The notes beneath the pieces were generated by a model, which saw nothing but the letters and a program-made list of their open reading frames with translations, was not told the DNA's origin and searched no databases. Made by a program: the position numbers and the translations under genes. Source: Parapedobacter sp035556095 (lineage in GTDB: Bacteria; Bacteroidota; Bacteroidia; Sphingobacteriales; Sphingobacteriaceae). Taken from it: 64,000 nucleotides of DNA. The stretch covers positions 1 through 64,000 of the forward strand of contig NZ_DATMFT010000010.1 of assembly GCF_035556095.1 (NCBI RefSeq). Direction: 5' to 3'. Below are positions 17,107 to 25,311 of this stretch, one piece after another. Every line of letters begins with the position of its first letter. Position 1 is the stretch's first letter.

Positions 17107-17355
17107 CTACCATAACTTCAACACCCACATGACGAGCCCTACAAACACCACAAAAAGACCTTCGGCAATCCATACCCGCTTCAGGTTCCGGAGCATGAGA
17201 CGGAAAACTTGGTCTGCCGCAACCAATACCAGCAAAAGTAACAAAAACCACCCAATTGTTCCCATCCCGACCGCGTTGTCCATCACTTGCCATAACAATC
17301 CGGCCAAGACCAGTGCGGACACAATATTCAATGGAGTGACCCGCAATCGCTTCAT
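17107..17355 (-). CDS. Small membrane protein, two to three helices
   Basis: An 82-residue hydrophobic protein with helices at about 8-30, 33-50 and 62-82 and a short basic segment (RLMLRNLKRVW) between the last two. Its start overlaps the DEAD-box helicase stop by four bases (ATGA), so it is translated from the helicase transcript. No family is recognised. The overlap is the main evidence that it is real. Confidence 0.7.
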   Translation of the reverse strand: MKRLRVTPLNIVSALVLAGLLWQVMDNAVGMGTIGWFLLLLLVLVAADQVFRLMLRNLKRVWIAEGLFVVFVGLVMWVLKLW

Positions 17356-18683
17356 CGCCGCCGTTTACTTTGCGTGAGGTTACCTTTACCACCGCCCTTT
17401 CTTTCTCGCTGGCGTTTGTCATTACGCTGATTGCTCGCCTTCTTCTCGTGGAAAGCCCCTTGGAACTCCGGATCCTCTTTTCGTTTCTGGGCATCGATCT
17501 CACGCGCGATTGCCTGCCGTTCCTCAAACCCTGTCTTTTCAATAAACACGCCTTCAGGAATAGTAGATACCGGTATTTGCTGACGGATCAATTGCTCGAT
17601 TTTATGGATATAATATTCCTCCGCCGGATTACAGAAGGTAATAGCATCACCTGTTTGGTTTGCGCGGCCGGTACGGCCGATGCGGTGCACATAATCTTCG
17701 ATTACAATAGGTACATCAAAATTAATAACGTGGCTCACGTTACTGACATCCAGCCCGCGAGCCGCGACGTCCGTTGCCACCAAAATCCGTACACTCCCCT
17801 CTTTAAAGGCATTGATGGAATTTATTCGCGTGTTCTGCCCTTTGTTCGCATGGATTACGCGCACGTTATCCGCGCCGTACTTGCGCTCCAAAAAGTGAAA
17901 CACATTATCGGCAACCGCTTTTGTTTTACAGAAAACGATCAGGCGGTGCACAGCTTCGTCGTCTTTAAGAAGGTGCTGGAGCAGGTTGATCTTCGTCTTC
18001 AGGTTGGGCACATCATAGCGCGTTTGGCTCACCGTCTGTGCAGGTGTGGCCTGCTCGGTAACCTCTACGACGGTAGGAAATGCCAAGAAATCTCCCGCTA
18101 TTTTATGCACTAAGTCGCTCATGGTTGCCGAAAAAAGCAAATTTTGTCGTTTTCGTGGCACCACTTCCAATATTCGGTGCAGTTTTCCGATGAATCCCAT
18201 ATCCATCATCTTATCTGCTTCATCCATGACGAGCACCTTGAGGGATTTGGTGACGAGGTGGCCGGCGAGATACAGGTCTAGGAACCGCCCCGGTGTAGCC
18301 ACCACGACATCGGCACCATTTTCCAACTCATTGATCTGGGTTTTCGGGCCGAGTCCACCATAGAGCACTACGGTCCGTAGATCTGTATATTTAGCAAAAA
18401 GCTGGATGTGCGCCTCGATTTGCATGGCCAACTCGCGGGTTGGCGAGAGGATAAGCACTCTGGGATCATCCCCTTGTGCATACTTCAACTTCATCAACAG
18501 TGGCAGCACGAAAGCCGCGGTCTTGCCGGTACCAGTTTGGGCTACCCCCATCACGTCTTGGCCTGCCAAAATCGGCGGGATTGCCTTTTGTTGAATTGGG
18601 GTAGGGTCAGTATAACCCGCCTCCTCAATGGCATTCAGGATCTGCCTGTTGAATTTGAAATCGGCAAAGGTTTTCCGCTCCAT
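17352..18683 (-). CDS. DEAD-box ATP-dependent RNA helicase (RhlE-like)
   Basis: A 443-residue DEAD-box helicase. In order: Q motif TPIQQKAIPP, motif I AQTGTGKT, Ia PTRELAMQ, II VMDEADKM, III FSATM, then the second RecA domain with IVFCKTKAVAD, VATDVAARGLD and HRIGRTGR. The C-terminal tail of about 60 residues is basic, ending KRRR, as in RhlE-type proteins that unwind structured RNA in ribosome assembly or cold adaptation. Start MERKTFADFKF (18683) is chosen over 18797, which would overlap the neighbouring lipoprotein gene. A -7 element TATCTTTG at 18688-18695 lies four bases before the ATG, so the mRNA may be leaderless. Confidence 0.95.
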   Translation of the reverse strand: MERKTFADFKFNRQILNAIEEAGYTDPTPIQQKAIPPILAGQDVMGVAQTGTGKTAAFVLPLLMKLKYAQGDDPRVLILSPTRELAMQIEAHIQLFAKYTDLRTVVLYGGLGPKTQINELENGADVVVATPGRFLDLYLAGHLVTKSLKVLVMDEADKMMDMGFIGKLHRILEVVPRKRQNLLFSATMSDLVHKIAGDFLAFPTVVEVTEQATPAQTVSQTRYDVPNLKTKINLLQHLLKDDEAVHRLIVFCKTKAVADNVFHFLERKYGADNVRVIHANKGQNTRINSINAFKEGSVRILVATDVAARGLDVSNVSHVINFDVPIVIEDYVHRIGRTGRANQTGDAITFCNPAEEYYIHKIEQLIRQQIPVSTIPEGVFIEKTGFEERQAIAREIDAQKRKEDPEFQGAFHEKKASNQRNDKRQRERKGGGKGNLTQSKRRR

Positions 18684-18687
18684 TTGG

Positions 18688-18695
18688 CAAAGATA
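18688..18695 (-). promoter_or_regulatory. -7 element for helicase gene, possibly leaderless start
   Basis: TATCTTTG on the minus strand matches TAnnTTTG. The usual start point, about six bases downstream, would fall on or next to the helicase ATG at 18683. No TTG occurs at the normal 19-20 base distance, so support is partial. Confidence 0.35.
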
Positions 18696-18729
18696 CGAAA
18701 AGCGGCTACAATCGCTGCTAAGCCCGCCA

Positions 18730-19614
18730 TCAATTCTCCAACGCCTTTCCCACCTCAATCGGCAAGTCAGATTCCAAGATGGATGCGCCATCAGCAAAAA
18801 TAGCGCGGTAAGCTTCGGCGCGCTCTTCGTGGGTTGGCAGCTTATCGTAGGTCGGCGCAGCAGAGATCATGCACATCACACCCTGGGCATTGAGAAGCTC
18901 GTACATCTCCCGGTTTTCGGGCTTGATATCCGGACCGATATAGGCAATCATCCGGTTGAATGGAATGCCTGCCGTGCGGTAGGCTTCAAATACTTCGGGT
19001 GTCTTGATGTGTGCGGAGAGCATCTGATCACCATTCTGGTCCAAGTAGAACCGGGCTTGTTCGGGCGAGTGTACAGTAACCATCACAAACGAATAGGCGT
19101 TATGTTTCCGGATGATTTCGGCCGAAAGTTCTATCGGCAAGTCTTTCTGGTCTAGATTCAGGACCGTCTTTCCCCGTGCCCATTCAATTACTTCATCCAA
19201 CGTGGGTATTCCGTAGGAGGTTACATTCCCGTCGCGATCTTTCAACCGCAGTTGTTGTACTTCGGCCCATGTATAATCGGCCAGCTTGCCTGTTCCGTTG
19301 GTCGTCCGGTCGAGGGTTGCATCGTGCATTAGCACGACCACACTGTCTTTGGTTAACCGTGGGTCAATTTCAAAAAAGGCAGGGGTGTGCTGCAAGACAG
19401 CCTCCATTCCCTCAATGCTGTTTTCTGCCAGTCCCTGCTCTACGGTACCACGGTGGCCGCTGACAATAGCGGCACCCTCGTGATAAGCAAAAAATCGATG
19501 GAGCTCAGCAGGTGTTTTAAAATCCAAATAATGGGAGTTGGCGGGGTTATCCGCGCAAGCACCTGTTGCTAATACAAATAAAGCGGTAACCGATACTGCA
19601 TAACAAAATTTCAT
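18730..19614 (-). CDS. Glycerophosphodiester phosphodiesterase, lipoprotein
   Basis: A 294-residue GDPD-family enzyme that would split a glycerophosphodiester into glycerol phosphate and an alcohol. The signal peptide ends at the lipobox LATGAC, so it is anchored in the envelope. Catalytic features of the TIM barrel are visible: the first His-Arg pair in VSGHRGT, Glu in AENSIEGM, the EIDPRLTKD metal segment, and the second His in LMHDATLDRTTNGTG. The start MKFCYA (19614) lies 4 bases past the phosphatase stop; an alternative ATG at 19626 overlaps it. It is the last gene of the polyol/phosphodiester run and the second GDPD in it. Confidence 0.92.
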   Translation of the reverse strand: MKFCYAVSVTALFVLATGACADNPANSHYLDFKTPAELHRFFAYHEGAAIVSGHRGTVEQGLAENSIEGMEAVLQHTPAFFEIDPRLTKDSVVVLMHDATLDRTTNGTGKLADYTWAEVQQLRLKDRDGNVTSYGIPTLDEVIEWARGKTVLNLDQKDLPIELSAEIIRKHNAYSFVMVTVHSPEQARFYLDQNGDQMLSAHIKTPEVFEAYRTAGIPFNRMIAYIGPDIKPENREMYELLNAQGVMCMISAAPTYDKLPTHEERAEAYRAIFADGASILESDLPIEVGKALEN

Positions 19615-19618
19615 ATCA

Positions 19619-20215
19619 TCAATCATTTAATTTTAGCAAAGCGAAGGGTTCATCACCTCCGAAGCGGATTAAGGTTATAGCGGAATTTTCTTGTACGAGG
19701 CGCCGGTAATTACGCAACGGCATGCCGAGTTTATAAGCAAGGTACAGACGGTTCACGCCATTGTGGGCAACCACCACGATGGTCTGACCGTCATGGCGGC
19801 GCTGCATTTCGGCAAAGAAATCATCAACCCGCTCTACCACCTGCAAGGCCGTATCGCCAGTGCCGCCAGCGGCGGCCGTAGCTGGGTCATTGTTCCAAGC
19901 TTCCCAAAGCGTAGGGTCATCAGCGACGAATTCAGCCCTTGTTTTCCCTTCCCATGCACCGAAGTCCAGCTCAATTAGCCGTGTCTCCCGAACAACTGGT
20001 AGCCGGTTACCGCATGCAATTTCGGCAGTTCGGTATGCGCGTGCTAAGGGTGAGGCATATACCGCATCGATTTTTATCCCCTGCAGCGCACTGGCCACCC
20101 GATGTGCTTGTGCAAGTCCGTTCTCGGTCAGTTCAGCATCGGTACGTCCGCAGTAGCGATTGCCATCTGCATTGTAAGTTGTTTCTCCATGACGGAGTAA
20201 GTACACATGCAACAT
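19619..20215 (-). CDS. Histidine phosphatase superfamily protein (phosphoglycerate mutase-like)
   Basis: A 198-residue cytosolic phosphomonoesterase. The catalytic LLRHGETTYN begins near residue 7 with the phospho-accepting His. SPLARAYRTAEIA supplies the second Arg, ELDFGAWEGK the Glu, and VVVAHNGVNR the second His. Overall it resembles CobC/GpmB-type phosphatases rather than a true mutase. It starts one base after the FGGY kinase stop and ends next to a GDPD gene. In this setting it may remove phosphate from a small sugar or polyol phosphate (inference). Confidence 0.88.
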   Translation of the reverse strand: MLHVYLLRHGETTYNADGNRYCGRTDAELTENGLAQAHRVASALQGIKIDAVYASPLARAYRTAEIACGNRLPVVRETRLIELDFGAWEGKTRAEFVADDPTLWEAWNNDPATAAAGGTGDTALQVVERVDDFFAEMQRRHDGQTIVVVAHNGVNRLYLAYKLGMPLRNYRRLVQENSAITLIRFGGDEPFALLKLND

Positions 20216-20216
20216 A

Positions 20217-21650
20217 TCAACAATATCCCTTCTTTTTCATTTCGGCCACAAAGCGGCCATAATCTATCTCATACCTATTTACCAGTGTCTGTTCGGGAAA
20301 AACCTCCTGTTCGATAGCCGTCATGGCTTGTGTGGCTTCAACCAGCGAGTTGAATCGGGTTTTCGATGCCGCAACGACAGCTGCGCCCACGGCGCCGTTC
20401 GCGTCGCGACACTTGTATATGGGACACGCCAATACGTTGGCCCGAATACGGAGCCACGTGTCGCTATTGCTTCCTCCACCCGCCGTATAAACCGCGGCTA
20501 CACGCTCGCCCGAAAGCTGCTCGATGAGTTCATATGCCATTCGCTCGATAAAAGCCACGCCTTCCATACATGCCGCAAAGCGCTGCGTGGGTGAAATACC
20601 TGTGGGTACAAACCCATTGGCCTTGGGCGCAATAAAAGGAAACCGTTCACCGGTCTGTTTAAGCGGCCAAGCCAGCAAGCCCGTCGGAATGAGGCTTGCC
20701 GCAGCTTCATTCAACTGTTGTAAGTCCGTGTCGAAGTCGGTTGTCACCCAATCCGCCCCTGTATTGCTCGCTCCCCCGGGCATCCAATACCCATCGGGAT
20801 GGCGATGGCTATATAACCGCCCCTCCGGATCATTAACCGTTTGCTCGGTTACCCCTTTTATCACCAGGGTGGTTCCAATAGTCGTATTCCATTCACCCGG
20901 CCTTACGGCACCTGATGCCACTTGTGATGCACAACCATCGGTCATGCCCACGACGACTTGTGCTTGGGGCATTCCCCACCGCACAGCCAAGGCTTCACAC
21001 AAACCGCTAACGGGCGTACCGGACGGAACCACCTGCTGTAACCAATTGCGTGGCAACGGTAGCTCGTCCGTGAGGTAACCTGGCCATTGGAGCTGGGTTA
21101 AATCATATCCTGACTTCAACGCGTTGGTATAATCCGTTACATCAAATCGACCGCAAAACATACCGGTGATGTAGTCCGAAGCATGTACCCACTTGTGGAT
21201 TTGGATCACCTTTTCAGGATATGTTTCAACAAACCACACCATCTTCGATAGGCCGCTAGACGCGTTGAATCCGGTGTAACCAGCTGATACGTAGCGTTCG
21301 GCTAATGTTTTGACCCGACGCCCCACTTCTGCTGAGCGCGGATCGCTGTACATAATAGCCGGATGTAATGGCCGATTCTCGCGGTCCAGAGGAATAACGG
21401 TACCCGAGGTTGAATCCACGCCGATGGCGGCCACGTAACACGTGCCGGCCTTCGCCTGCAACGTCGCATGTAATTCGTCCATCACTTCAAGTGTACTATG
21501 CCACCAGTCGTCTGGCCACTGCTCCATCCGCGAATCGGGAGTGAGGGTAAACTTGCGCGACGCCTCTCCCAGTACTTCCCCGGTGTCAGTCACCAGTGAC
21601 GCACGCACACCTTGCGTTCCAACATCGATACCGACAAAACACTGTTGCAT
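20217..21650 (-). CDS. FGGY-family carbohydrate kinase (I)
   Basis: A 477-residue two-domain sugar/polyol kinase. It has the N-terminal phosphate loop FVGIDVGTQGVRASLV, IGVDSTSGTV, and the C-terminal ATPase segments WNTTIGTTLVIKG and the FGGY-signature-like region YTAGGGSNSDTWLRIRANVLACPI. Closest types by eye are ribulokinase/xylulokinase-like enzymes; the substrate is unassigned. It begins three bases after the second FGGY kinase, so the two are consecutive in one transcript. Paired FGGY kinases suggest two successive or alternative substrates. Confidence 0.9.
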   Translation of the reverse strand: MQQCFVGIDVGTQGVRASLVTDTGEVLGEASRKFTLTPDSRMEQWPDDWWHSTLEVMDELHATLQAKAGTCYVAAIGVDSTSGTVIPLDRENRPLHPAIMYSDPRSAEVGRRVKTLAERYVSAGYTGFNASSGLSKMVWFVETYPEKVIQIHKWVHASDYITGMFCGRFDVTDYTNALKSGYDLTQLQWPGYLTDELPLPRNWLQQVVPSGTPVSGLCEALAVRWGMPQAQVVVGMTDGCASQVASGAVRPGEWNTTIGTTLVIKGVTEQTVNDPEGRLYSHRHPDGYWMPGGASNTGADWVTTDFDTDLQQLNEAAASLIPTGLLAWPLKQTGERFPFIAPKANGFVPTGISPTQRFAACMEGVAFIERMAYELIEQLSGERVAAVYTAGGGSNSDTWLRIRANVLACPIYKCRDANGAVGAAVVAASKTRFNSLVEATQAMTAIEQEVFPEQTLVNRYEIDYGRFVAEMKKKGYC

Positions 21651-21652
21651 CC

Positions 21653-23104
21653 CTATTTAATTTGGCTGAACGTGTGCCGCGTGCGCTTCCACTCAGCGTA
21701 CAATTCCAAAAACCGGTCACGGTTTCGCGGGGTTACCTCATCCAGCACCTCCGTTACGACCCCTTGCTGGCCAGTAGCTTCCGCACAGATGAATGCACCG
21801 CCTAACACCGATGACTGCCTATAGGTATTGCAAATCCGTACGTTCTTATTCGTGAGGTTGGCGATGAACTGGCGAAGTTTATTGCTCTGCACACCGCCGC
21901 CGCATGCCCAAATGTAATCCCGGTTGTGTGCGGAGACATTATCAAGCACCTTGTAATTCTCATAGATGCTACATGCGATATCCCACAGAATGGCAAACAC
22001 GAACCCGCCGCGGGTTAGCTGGTGCGATACGGGGGCATTGAAAATAAAACCACCCTTGGTGAGCGGGGTGTCTTCGTTTGCCACTAACGAGCCTAGCGAG
22101 GCTACGCATTGTGAATACGACGTTTCATCGAGTTCCTGCTCAATGACTTCATAATCTTCATTGGGATAAAAGATTTCCTTGAGGCGTTGGTAGTTCAGTC
22201 CCGTGACGCCGGCATTCGCTTCCAGCATGAAACGATCTGCATCTGTATGCCGCCCGGTCCATGTCCGTTGCCGTTCATCAGTGATATAAGTATCAACGAT
22301 TTTGATAATCGGTGTCGTCGTGCCGGAAACAATGACCACATCATCCTGCTTCGGTTTGGTGCCATACACCGCCAATTGGGTATCTGCACCGCCAACTACT
22401 ACCATGGCATCCGCATCGATATTCAATTCGTGCGCCACACCGGCCCGGATATTGCCCAGTACCTCAGCCGATGATTTTAGTGGGGGCAGCATAGCAGTCG
22501 GAAGGTCAAAGACGCCACAGAGTTCTTCGGACCAGGCTTTGGCACGCACGTCATACAACAGCGTCTCCGAGGCTTGGGAATGTTCATAGGCCAAAACACC
22601 CGAAAACTGGAACTGCACCCAATCACTAATGCTGGTAAACGCTTTGGCACGGCTCCATAGTGCTGGTTTGCGCTCGCGCAAACCGACCAACTTCAGTGCG
22701 GAGAACAATGCTGTGGGATATCGACCTGTCAGCGTGTACATCCGGTTCTTATCGTTGATCAGGTATTCCCATTCCCGGCCGCGGTTGTCGTGGTTGGACA
22801 TGCCTATTAATGGCGTACCCGCCTCATCCAACACGACAACGCCTTCGCGCTGACTGGTCGCGGTTATTGCTATAATCTGAACCGGACCTGCTTCGGCAAG
22901 GGCATGTACCGTTAACGCTTTAATCTGCTCCCACAACTGGTTCGGACGGAATGCGATAGCATCTGGATAATCGTCGTCTTTTTGGTAGTGTACATTCTCG
23001 CGCCGGAGGGCCAATAGCTCCCCTGTTGTTGAGACAATGGCCGCCCGCACGTTGCCCGTGCCTATGTCGACAATTAAATAGGCCTGTTGTGTCATGTCAT
23101 TCAT
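21653..23104 (-). CDS. FGGY-family carbohydrate kinase (II), AI-2-kinase/xylulokinase-like
   Basis: A 483-residue FGGY kinase. The phosphate loop is IVDIGTGNVRAAIV, followed by TATSQREGVVVLDE, ISDWVQFQFSG, GGADTQLAVYG and the late ATP-binding WACGGGVQSNKLRQFIANL. The GTGNVRA and REGVV motifs recall LsrK-type kinases more than classic xylulokinases, but this is by eye only and AI-2 should not be assumed. The start ATG overlaps the upstream GDPD stop (ATGAATGA), showing translational coupling of a periplasmic diesterase to a cytosolic kinase. Confidence 0.9.
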   Translation of the reverse strand: MNDMTQQAYLIVDIGTGNVRAAIVSTTGELLALRRENVHYQKDDDYPDAIAFRPNQLWEQIKALTVHALAEAGPVQIIAITATSQREGVVVLDEAGTPLIGMSNHDNRGREWEYLINDKNRMYTLTGRYPTALFSALKLVGLRERKPALWSRAKAFTSISDWVQFQFSGVLAYEHSQASETLLYDVRAKAWSEELCGVFDLPTAMLPPLKSSAEVLGNIRAGVAHELNIDADAMVVVGGADTQLAVYGTKPKQDDVVIVSGTTTPIIKIVDTYITDERQRTWTGRHTDADRFMLEANAGVTGLNYQRLKEIFYPNEDYEVIEQELDETSYSQCVASLGSLVANEDTPLTKGGFIFNAPVSHQLTRGGFVFAILWDIACSIYENYKVLDNVSAHNRDYIWACGGGVQSNKLRQFIANLTNKNVRICNTYRQSSVLGGAFICAEATGQQGVVTEVLDEVTPRNRDRFLELYAEWKRTRHTFSQIK

Positions 23105-24026
23105 ATTCCGTTATTAATGGCGTTTGTTCTTTAGTGGCTGCTAGGGATGCCATCGGGAAATCTGAAATCACCCGGTGTACGCCAAGCGCTGAGATTCTTT
23201 TGATCTCGTTATAGTCGTTGCAGTTACCGATGATGAGTTCGGTCCTGATCTCCTTGCACGCCGCCACCAATGCGGCATCGATGTAAGCCGCGTTGATGGA
23301 GTAAAAATCTGGCGTAAAGCCAAGCCAAGCCAAATTGCTTTCCAGCGATGTTCCGGCCTTCGCAAGGAAGGCCAATTTCACGTCTGGAAATCGCCGGCGG
23401 AGTATTTGCAATGTCCGTGGATCAAAAGACTGTACGATTATCCGGTTGCGGATACCTTTTGCATCCACTACCTGCATCATCATGCGCACAAATTCTGCAG
23501 GCCCAGGATGGTTAATCCCGTCCGTTTTCGGATTCAGCTTGGTTTCTATAAAGTAGCGCGGCGCTTCCAGGCCATGCGCTGTGGCATACCGCTCGACCGA
23601 GTCGACCAACTCGCTCAACAACGGAATATATGCGGGGTACCGTTCTTGTTCGGGGAAATCAGGATTCGGTCTCTTGCCCACGTCATACGATCGGATATCA
23701 GCGTAATCCATTTGGTAGAGCACATGCTTCTCCTCCTTCACCATCGAACTCCCATCTGCTTTCTCGGTGATTTTTGGATTCATCACCGCATCATGACTCA
23801 CAATTACATTTTTATCCCTGCTAATGGCCAGATCAAGCTCCAAGACAGCTCCGTAATGCAGCGCTTTCTCCATTGCTTGGATTGTATTTTCCGGATGCAG
23901 ACCCCGGAACCCCCGGTGTGCGTAGACTTCCATCGATGGCTGGCCGATTACCATTTGGCCGCATGCTAGGCACAACACCATCGCAAACATCAAGCTCCGT
24001 AACAAAGTAATAGTTGTTAATTTCAT
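23097..24026 (-). CDS. Glycerophosphodiester phosphodiesterase, secreted
   Basis: A 309-residue GDPD. The N-terminal signal peptide (about 1-28, ending VIGQ) predicts export to the periplasm. Catalytic motifs are AHRGFRGLHPENT (first His, Arg and Glu), LELDLAISRDKNV (metal ligands) and VSHDAVMNPKI (second His). FIETKLNP and IVQSFDP are further barrel motifs. It is larger and better conserved than the second GDPD of the locus (18730-19614), so the two are probably not a recent duplication. It overlaps the following FGGY kinase gene. Confidence 0.93.
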   Translation of the reverse strand: MKLTTITLLRSLMFAMVLCLACGQMVIGQPSMEVYAHRGFRGLHPENTIQAMEKALHYGAVLELDLAISRDKNVIVSHDAVMNPKITEKADGSSMVKEEKHVLYQMDYADIRSYDVGKRPNPDFPEQERYPAYIPLLSELVDSVERYATAHGLEAPRYFIETKLNPKTDGINHPGPAEFVRMMMQVVDAKGIRNRIIVQSFDPRTLQILRRRFPDVKLAFLAKAGTSLESNLAWLGFTPDFYSINAAYIDAALVAACKEIRTELIIGNCNDYNEIKRISALGVHRVISDFPMASLAATKEQTPLITEYE

Positions 24027-24054
24027 CTAATTATTTTCATCTATCTAAATTTGT

Positions 24055-24138
24055 TTATTCATCGCTTTTTTTGTTTCTAAAGGCATTCATGCTGCCATCG
24101 GCGGTTTTAATGGTGATGAAGCTATCATGATTTTTCAT
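24055..24138 (-). CDS. Possible 27-residue small protein in gap
   Basis: An ATG-to-TAA frame of 27 codons (starts MKNHDSFITIKTADGSMN, ends KKSDE) lies in the 230-base gap between the 2-hydroxyacid dehydrogenase and GDPD genes. Its composition is polar and protein-like, but no strong ribosome site or homologue is known to me. It may be a leftover of a lost gene. The remaining gap sequence shows no clear hairpin or promoter. Confidence 0.2.
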   Translation of the reverse strand: MKNHDSFITIKTADGSMNAFRNKKSDE

Positions 24139-24256
24139 TTGTGTTTGACTTCAACGGCATTCAAGATGGCTGAAGCCGTTTAGTCATTCCGCTGTGTGAT
24201 TTTGAAAATCATGATGGTTTCCTTTTATTTTATTGGCTGATGAGAGCTCGGTTTCA

Positions 24257-25270
24257 CTAAGATCCTTCCTTCAAAGTAACCGTTAAGTCATCTCGATTAA
24301 CGAATTGTTTAATATCTTTTTTATCTCGCTTAAAATAATCCTTCAACACGCTATTCATGATAGCTACGTGATGGTCCTCCACCTCATGCGTAGCGCCGGC
24401 GATGTGGGGTGTTGCCAGCACATTCGAATGCTTGATTAGTCGGTAGTCTTTTTCATCAGGCGGCTCGTGGTTAAACACGTCCAATATCGCTCCGCGGATC
24501 TTACCGTTTTCCACCACATCCAGTAAGGCATCCCGATCGACAACAACCGCTCGCGCCGTATTGACAAATATCGCATCCGGTTTCATCAACGACAAGAGGT
24601 CGGCACCAATCATGCCTTTCGTCTCGTTCGTTACCGGCAAATGTATCGCTACGATATCGCTTGAGCGGAAAAGTTCTTCCAGCGATTGTTTCTTATACAA
24701 TGGGTTGTCTGCCGTATAGAACGGGTCGAAATACGTGATTTCGCAGGGGAATATTTTCAATATCTGCGCAATAGTTTGGGCCACCGCGCCGAAACCGACC
24801 ATGCCTACTTGCTTACCTGACAGCTCGTTACCCTTGAATTGCAGGTATGCCGTATGTGCACCGTTGCCCCATTTACCAGCTTCCAACCATTCGATACTCT
24901 GCTTTGTTCTCCGCAAAAAGGAAATGATATTGGCGATAAACAACTCGGCCACAGCTTGGGCATTCCGTGCCGGCGTGTTGAAAACAGGTATGCCTTTTTG
25001 GGTAGCCACATCTACTGCCACATTGGAAGGCGTACCGCGGCATACACCGATGAATTTTAAGTCTGAATGGGCGTGAATCACCGCCGCTGTCACCTCATCA
25101 TGCTCTGTAATCAATGCATCGGCTTGTGATTCATGTAATAAATCGATGAGCTCATCGGGCCGATACCCCCTTCCATGTGCTTTCCAAGGCTTGTAAACAA
25201 CCTCTCCAAATAGTTGCGCCAATTCTTCCCTGCCTTTCTCGTGATAAGGCGCCGTAACCAATATCCTCAT
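24257..25270 (-). CDS. D-isomer-specific 2-hydroxyacid dehydrogenase
   Basis: A 337-residue NAD-dependent dehydrogenase related to SerA and glyoxylate reductases. The nucleotide-binding segment is VGMVGFGAVAQTIAQIL. The catalytic Arg lies in VNTARAVVVDRDAL, the Glu in DVFNHEPPDE and the His in ATPHIAGATHEV, so the triad is complete. No ACT or ASB domain follows, which argues against classical phosphoglycerate dehydrogenase. Start MRILVTAPYH (25270) lies 41 bases after the MFS gene; the longer frame to 25420 would overlap it. In context it may act on a polyol-derived 2-hydroxy acid (inference). Confidence 0.88.
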   Translation of the reverse strand: MRILVTAPYHEKGREELAQLFGEVVYKPWKAHGRGYRPDELIDLLHESQADALITEHDEVTAAVIHAHSDLKFIGVCRGTPSNVAVDVATQKGIPVFNTPARNAQAVAELFIANIISFLRRTKQSIEWLEAGKWGNGAHTAYLQFKGNELSGKQVGMVGFGAVAQTIAQILKIFPCEITYFDPFYTADNPLYKKQSLEELFRSSDIVAIHLPVTNETKGMIGADLLSLMKPDAIFVNTARAVVVDRDALLDVVENGKIRGAILDVFNHEPPDEKDYRLIKHSNVLATPHIAGATHEVEDHHVAIMNSVLKDYFKRDKKDIKQFVNRDDLTVTLKEGS

Positions 25271-25311
25271 AAAAAATGTAATGTTAATTATAAATTCTTC
25301 CTTTGTTAGCG

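Noticed and set aside
17060..17542. 160-residue minus-strand frame over the helicase tail and small membrane gene
   Set aside because: Arginine-rich translation of the helicase C-terminus in another frame; the helicase and membrane-protein frames explain the same DNA.
21653..23104. Reading the FGGY kinase as a true AI-2 kinase (LsrK) and the locus as quorum-signal uptake
   Set aside because: No lsrA-D, lsrF or lsrG genes are present, and the resemblance is by a few motifs only.
24257..25270. Calling the dehydrogenase SerA
   Set aside because: It lacks the C-terminal regulatory domain and sits in a catabolic locus, so phosphoglycerate dehydrogenase is unsupported.
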